A DNA stretch of 64,000 bases, from NCBI GenBank assembly GCA_963817785.1, contig CAWFPL010000008.1, positions 310,001-374,000 on the forward strand. The letters run 5' to 3'. The notes under the pieces were generated by a model. It was not told where the DNA came from. It did not search any database and worked only from the letters and a program-made list of their open reading frames with translations. Shown one piece after another: positions 59,576 through 64,000 of this stretch. Source of the stretch: JAKALD01 sp963817785. Lineage in GTDB: Bacteria > Pseudomonadota > Gammaproteobacteria > Burkholderiales > SG8-39. The position numbers and the translations under genes were made by a program. Position 1 is the first letter of the stretch. Each line of letters starts with the position of its first letter.

Positions 59576-61017
59576 CGCCGAAGGTATGAACCGACTTCCG
59601 TGCCCCCGCGGTGACTGCCCGTTGCGCTTGCCTTTCGAAGGCCCGCATGAGACCCGCAGCCCACGGGGTGCCGGAAGGCCACGACGGGCCACAGGATGTA
59701 GCGCCACGCCTACCCAGCGGGAGCGCCGATTGATGAGCTTCCCGCCGCGCCTTCCGACACCGGCAGTCATACCGCAACTTTGAGGAGTCTGTCCATGAGT
59801 ACCGATGTCTTCGCCGGCCTGGACGGGGCCGTGCATACGCACGCAGTGTGCATCATCGACGCCTCGGGCGCGGTGCGTGATCGCTTCGAGATCGCGCATG
59901 ACCGGGAGGGCCTGGCCGAGTTGATGCGCCGCCTGGCGCGCTTCGGCGCGAGCCTGCGCATCGCCATCGAGCGCCCCTCGGGCCTGATCGTCGATGCGCT
60001 GCTCGAGGCCGGCCACCAGGTCTTCCAGATCCACCCCAACGCGGTCAAGGCCAGCCGCCCGCGCACCGCAGCCACGGCGCCAAGAGCGACGCCTCGGACG
60101 CCTACCTGCTGGCCGACTTGCTGCGCACCGATGGCCACCGCTGGGCGGCGCTGTCGCCGCAGTCCGATTCGATCCGCGCTCTGCGCGCCCTGGTGCGCTC
60201 GCGCGAGGATCTGGTGGCCACCCGCGTGGCCCTGGGGAACCAGCTGCACAGCACACTCCAGGCCTTCTGGCCCGGGGCGGCCCGCATCTTCGCCGACATC
60301 ACCTCGCCCATCGCCTTGGCGTTCCTGCGCCGCTACCCCTCGCCCGCATCGGCTGTGCACCTGAGCGAGGCGCAGTTGCGGGGCTTTTGCCGTGCCCAGC
60401 ACTACAGCGGCCGGCGTAGCCCGGCCGAGCTGCGGGCGCGTCTGCGCACCGCGGCGCAAGGGCTCACCGGCAAGCTCACCGCTGAGTCGATGGCCCAGCT
60501 CGTGCGCTCGCTGGTGGCCGTGCTCAAGCCCTTGGTCGCGCAGATCTCGGAGCTGACACGGCGCATCGAACGCTTCGTCCAGTCGTTGCCCGACGGACAG
60601 ATCCTCATGTCCTTCCCGCGCGCCGGGCGCGTGTGCGCCGCGCAGATCCTGGCCGAGCTCGGCGACGTGCGCGAACGCTTCCCCACGCTCGATCGGCTCG
60701 CCGCAGAGGCCGGCACGGTGCCCGTGACTTACCAGTCCGGCAAGACGCGCAGCGTGACCTTCCGCTGGGCTTGCAATCACCGCCTGCGCCAAGCCATCAC
60801 TTGCCTGGCCGACAACTCGCGCCACGCCAACTCTTGGGCTCACGCCATCTACGCCGCCGCACGCGCCCGCGGCTGCGATCACCCGGATGCCATCCGCATC
60901 CTCGCCCGCGCTTGGTTGCGCGTCATCTGGCGCGCCTGGACCGACCGCAAACCCTACGACCCAAAGCTGCATCTCGGCGCGCTCAAGCTCGCTTCCGCCA
61001 CAGGAGGTTGACACCGG
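59576..61017 (+). mobile_element. IS110-family insertion sequence
   Basis: A transposase region of about 1.2 kb follows a non-coding leader of about 220 bp (59576-59794), the arrangement of the IS110 group, in which the leader encodes the guide RNA. An 8-bp direct repeat GACACCGG is found at 59756-59763 and 61010-61017, close to the ends of the coding part. IS110 elements lack terminal inverted repeats, and the exact boundaries are therefore not certain. The right end adjoins the stop of the convergent MFS gene. Confidence 0.7.
59795..61011 (+). pseudogene. IS110-family transposase, frameshifted
   Basis: The N-terminal part (59795 to about 60063) opens MSTDVFAGLDGAVHTHAVCI and carries the RuvC-like DEDD start, up to IHPNAVKASRPR. 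The continuation RSHGAKSDASDAYLLADLL is in a different frame, requiring one extra base near 60063; the rest runs intact to 61011 with the serine-containing Tnp20 domain (LMSFPRAGRVCAAQILAELG, SGKTRSVTFRWACNHRLRQA). No slippery sequence is seen, so this is probably a 1-nt deletion that inactivates the gene, or a sequence error. Full length would be about 405 residues. Confidence 0.82.
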
Positions 61018-61022
61018 ATGTC

Positions 61023-62243
61023 TCATGCCCGGACCGCGGCGGCGCGCCGCGCGCGCCCCGGCAGCTGCAGCACCGTCGCGATGCTGAGCAGCGTCGCGGC
61101 GAACACGGTGAAGAACACCGCCTGCGGCAGCCCGCGGTCGAGCAGCGCGCCGTAGAAGATCGGCGTCGCCATCGCGCCCAGGTCGAGCCCCGAGTAGACG
61201 AAGCCGTACACCTTGCCGGTCGAGCCGGGCGGCGTCGAAGCGCGCACCAGCAGGTCGCGCGAAGGGTTGGTGAGGCCGGCCGAAAACCCGGCCAGCGCGA
61301 GCACCGGCGCGAGCAGCGGCTCGCTCACCGCGCCGAGCGCCACCGCGAGCATGAACAGGCCCGCCGAGAACATGCCGCCTGCGGCGACCAGGTCGTGGCG
61401 CGGCGTGCGCTGCGCGACGTAGCCGCCGGAGAGCACGCCGGTCGCGGCACCGAGCAGGTAGGCGGTGAGCGCCGACGAGGCGAGCGCCACCGGCGCGTGG
61501 TAGAAGGCGACGATGCTCGACACGCCGAAGGTCTGGATGCCGGTGAGCGCCACCGACAGCAGGAAGAAGAACAGGAAGCACATCACCACCGGCGCCGCGG
61601 CGAGCGCGCGCAGGTCCTGCGCCAGCGTGGTCGGCGCGCGCCCCCGCCCGCCCACGCGCTGCGCCACTTCCAGCTTGCCGCCGTTCGCCAGGATCAGCGC
61701 GATCATCACCACGCCCATCGCGGAGGCGGTCATCAGCGCGACGTGCCAGCCGTACAGGTGGGTCATCGCCAGGCTGAAGGCGGGCGCGAGCGCCCAGCCG
61801 ATGTTGCCGCCCAGGCCGTGGAAGCTGAACGCGTAGCCGAGCCGGCCGCTGTCCACGCGCGAGTTGAGGATCGAGAAGTCCGCCGGGTGGAACACGCTGT
61901 TGCCCATGCCCGCGATCACCGCGGCGATCACCAGCGTCGCGTAGCTCGGCGCGAAGCCGGCGAGAAACACGCCCGAGGAGGCCAGCGCGAGGCCGAGGAG
62001 CAGCATGCGCTTCGCGCCGAAGCGGTCCACCGCGAAGCCGGCCAGCGTCTGGCACACCCCCGAGACGGTGTAGTACAGCGCGACCGTGGCGCCGAGCTCG
62101 GTGTAGCTCACGCCCAGGTCCTTGCGCAGGATCGGGAACAGCACCGCGATCACCAGCTGGTAGAAGTGCGACAGGCCGTGCGCCAGCGTGATCAGGCCGA
62201 TGATGCGGGCGTCGCGCCTGAGGGTCGGGGCGGCGGGCTCCAT
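61023..62243 (-). CDS. MFS transporter, fosmidomycin-resistance-like
   Basis: A 406-residue MFS carrier with 12 hydrophobic segments. The N-terminal ITLAHGLSHFYQLVIAVLFP and the FHPADFSILNSRVDSGRLGY stretch are typical of the Fsr-like group. The substrate in this genome is unknown. It lies 4 bp behind the alpha/beta hydrolase on the same strand, which suggests co-transcription. The IS110 element abuts its 3' end, but the C-terminus looks natural. Confidence 0.87.
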   Translation of the reverse strand: MEPAAPTLRRDARIIGLITLAHGLSHFYQLVIAVLFPILRKDLGVSYTELGATVALYYTVSGVCQTLAGFAVDRFGAKRMLLLGLALASSGVFLAGFAPSYATLVIAAVIAGMGNSVFHPADFSILNSRVDSGRLGYAFSFHGLGGNIGWALAPAFSLAMTHLYGWHVALMTASAMGVVMIALILANGGKLEVAQRVGGRGRAPTTLAQDLRALAAAPVVMCFLFFFLLSVALTGIQTFGVSSIVAFYHAPVALASSALTAYLLGAATGVLSGGYVAQRTPRHDLVAAGGMFSAGLFMLAVALGAVSEPLLAPVLALAGFSAGLTNPSRDLLVRASTPPGSTGKVYGFVYSGLDLGAMATPIFYGALLDRGLPQAVFFTVFAATLLSIATVLQLPGRARRAAAVRA

Positions 62244-62247
62244 GGCT

Positions 62248-63015
62248 CTATTCTTCCACGATCCGGTTCACGAAGCGCGCCACCGCATCGAGCGTGGCCT
62301 GCGGCTGCTCGCGGTGCGGGCTGTGGCCGCAGCCGGCGAGCTTGACCACCTGGCAGGGCCCGTTCACCTGGCGCGCGATCGCCTCGACCTGCGCCATGGT
62401 GCCGTACTGGTCGTCCTCGCCCTGGATCGCGAGCACCGGGCAGCGGATGCCCGGCAGGGAGTCCTCGATGTTCCAGGCGCGGAACGCCTCCGACAGCCAC
62501 ACGTCGTTCCAGCCGTAGAAGGTCTTCGCCGCGTCGCGGTGGTACTTGCAGAGCTTCTGCGGAAGATCGCTGCTCTCGAAGGCCTGCTTCGCTTCGCGGA
62601 TGCCCGCCAGCCCGTGCTCTTCGACGAACACGTGCGGCGCCTCGAGCACCAGGCCGCGCACCGCGTGGCCGGCGCCGGCGTGGATCAGCGCGATGGACGC
62701 GCCGTCGCTGTGTCCGACCATGATCGGCGCTTCGATTCCGAGCGCGGCGAGCACCTGCGGCAGCGCCTCGAGCGCCTCGCGGTGCATGAAGCGCGTCGTG
62801 TGCGGCGCCTCGAGCACGTCCGATTGCCCGTAGCCGTAGCGCGCGTACACCAGCGCCGGGCAGCCCGTGGACTTGACCACCCGCAGCGGAAAATCGCGCC
62901 ACTGGCGGATCGAGCCCAGGCCCTCGTGCAGGAACACCAGCACCGGCTTGCCCGGCTCGGCCGCGTCGATCCATTCGTATTCCAGCCGATGGCCGGCGGC
63001 GTACAGGAAAGGCAT
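62248..63015 (-). CDS. Alpha/beta hydrolase
   Basis: A 255-residue cytoplasmic alpha/beta hydrolase. The oxyanion segment FLHEGLGSIRQWRDFP, nucleophile Ser in MVGHSDGASIALI, acid in QGEDDQYGT and catalytic His in LAGCGHSPHREQPQ are complete. The architecture matches C-C bond or ester hydrolases such as MhpC-like enzymes; the substrate is unknown. I chose the ATG at 63015. It is divergent from the EamA gene with 106 bp between. Confidence 0.88.
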   Translation of the reverse strand: MPFLYAAGHRLEYEWIDAAEPGKPVLVFLHEGLGSIRQWRDFPLRVVKSTGCPALVYARYGYGQSDVLEAPHTTRFMHREALEALPQVLAALGIEAPIMVGHSDGASIALIHAGAGHAVRGLVLEAPHVFVEEHGLAGIREAKQAFESSDLPQKLCKYHRDAAKTFYGWNDVWLSEAFRAWNIEDSLPGIRCPVLAIQGEDDQYGTMAQVEAIARQVNGPCQVVKLAGCGHSPHREQPQATLDAVARFVNRIVEE

Positions 63016-63121
63016 GCGCGCTTGGTTTCTAAGGCGGTAAGGCGGGCGCGAGAATAGCACGCGCCCCGCGCGCGGCGCCGTGCCGTTTCGCCGATAATGC
63101 CCGTCGCTGCGGAGCCCCTTC

Positions 63122-64000
63122 GTGCGCCTCACCGCCTACCTGATTCTCGCCGGAACCCTGCTGCTGTGGTCGGGCAACTGGATCGTCGCGCGCGCGGTGC
63201 GCCACGACATCAGCCCCGGCATCGCCACCGCCGGCCGTCTGCTGCTAGTGCTGGTGCTGCTCGCGCCCTTCGCCTGGCCCGGCCTGCCGCGCAAGCTGCG
63301 CGCGCTCACGCGGCGCGACTGGGGCGTGTTCGCCGCGCTCGGCTTCTGCGGCGGCGGCCTGCACCTCGCGATGCAATGGCTCGGGCTGCACTACACCACC
63401 GCCACCAGCGGCACCCTGTATCTCTCCACCTCGCCGATCTTCATCCTGCTGCTCGCCGCGCCGCTGCTCGGCGAGCCGATCCGGCCGCGCCAGTGGATCG
63501 GAATCGCCATCTCCTTCTGCGGCGTCGCGCTCATCGCCGCGCACGGCGACCCGCGGCGCCTCGCCTCGCTGTCGCTCAACGTCGGCGACCTGCTCTCGCT
63601 CAGCTCGATGGCCATGTGGGGCTCCTACACCGTGTTCCTGCGGCTGCGCCGCGACACGCTGGGCACCATCCAGTACCTGACCGTGCTGTGCCTGTTCGGC
63701 CTGGTCTACATCTCGCCGTGGGTCGCCTGGGACCTCGCCCACGCAGCGCGCGTGAGCCTCAACGCCGCGGGCTTGGCCGCGGTCGCGTATTCGGCCATCG
63801 GCTCGCTTTTGCTCGCCTACGCGGGATGGAGCTACGTCGTCACGCGCCTGGGCGCGGCGCGCGCCGGCGTCACCATGCACCTCATGCCCGCGCTCGGCGT
63901 GCTTTTGTCGGCGATACTTCTCGGCGAGTACCCGCACTGGTTTCACTTCGCCGGCATCGGGCTGATCCTCACCGGCGTGGCGCTCGCCTCGATGCGGCCG
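63122..64000 (+). CDS. EamA/DMT family transporter (3' end outside window)
   Basis: The visible 293 codons encode a drug/metabolite transporter with about ten hydrophobic helices in two EamA repeats (first about residues 5-135, second about 150-285). The end of the first repeat, GTLYLSTSPIFILLLAAPLL, and the second, HLMPALGVLLSAILLGEYPH, are typical. The start is GTG at 63122, since no earlier ATG fits. The frame is open to the window edge, so the last residues are missing. Substrate unknown. Confidence 0.85.
   Translation, partial: MRLTAYLILAGTLLLWSGNWIVARAVRHDISPGIATAGRLLLVLVLLAPFAWPGLPRKLRALTRRDWGVFAALGFCGGGLHLAMQWLGLHYTTATSGTLYLSTSPIFILLLAAPLLGEPIRPRQWIGIAISFCGVALIAAHGDPRRLASLSLNVGDLLSLSSMAMWGSYTVFLRLRRDTLGTIQYLTVLCLFGLVYISPWVAWDLAHAARVSLNAAGLAAVAYSAIGSLLLAYAGWSYVVTRLGAARAGVTMHLMPALGVLLSAILLGEYPHWFHFAGIGLILTGVALASMRP

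Overview
The window looks like a chromosomal segment of a high-GC betaproteobacterium (Burkholderiales-like). Supporting points are the rRNA operon order 16S-Ile-Ala-23S-5S, the recR-ybaB-dnaX-4.5S RNA block, the compact TCA supercluster with zapE after lpdA, a DUF3460-type small protein, and the 2-methylcitrate genes. Genus cannot be named from reading alone. No CRISPR array, prophage or toxin cluster was seen.

Layout. 1-861: right part of an IS21-family element (partial istB plus its multi-repeat right end). 869-1240: a short ORF-less group IIC-like intron RNA directly behind the terminator of an rRNA operon. 1241-6796 (minus): the rRNA operon, read from a consensus promoter through tRNA-fMet, 16S, tRNA-Ile, tRNA-Ala, 23S and 5S to the terminator. 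6878-9893 (minus): recR, ybaB, dnaX, 4.5S (SRP) RNA and tRNA-Ser(GGA). 9996-20385: acyl-CoA metabolism, with acetyl-CoA synthetase, class I fumarase, an MFS carrier with an HMG-CoA-lyase-like enzyme and a CoA-transferase, a GlcG-like protein, propionyl-CoA synthetase and an acrylyl-CoA-reductase-like enzyme. 20404-33052 (minus): zapE, lpdA, sucB, sucA, gltA, sdhE, sdhB, sdhA, sdhD, sdhC and a GntR regulator. 33269-42447 (plus): mdh, prpB, prpC, a DUF3460-type protein, prpD, acnA, an unrecognised small gene and gdhA. Acetate and propionate are thus activated, fed through the TCA and 2-methylcitrate cycles, and linked to glutamate; the GntR gene sits at the divergent centre with a palindrome in front of it.

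42542-50465 is a probable amide or amino-acid uptake cluster: LuxR-type regulator, amidase, ABC binding protein, LivH, a fused LivM-LivG protein and LivF. An IS630-family element has landed exactly in the stop codon of livH. 50466-59378 carries a mixture of MFS carriers, HslR, MsrA, a TauD-like dioxygenase, a PanE-like reductase, DusA, a class II aldolase and an exported hydrolase. Between them lie three copies of a palindromic repeat and a 39-bp near-duplicate beside the TauD and MFS promoters. 59390-61017 is an IS110-family element with a frameshifted transposase and a structured leader. The end holds an MFS carrier, an alpha/beta hydrolase and a truncated EamA transporter.

The most unusual items are the IIC-like intron at the rRNA terminator, the palindromic repeat family, the IS630 insertion that rebuilds a stop codon, the repeated tauD/MFS promoter segment, and the IS110 leader as a candidate bridge RNA. 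Most of the protein-coding content is ordinary central metabolism.
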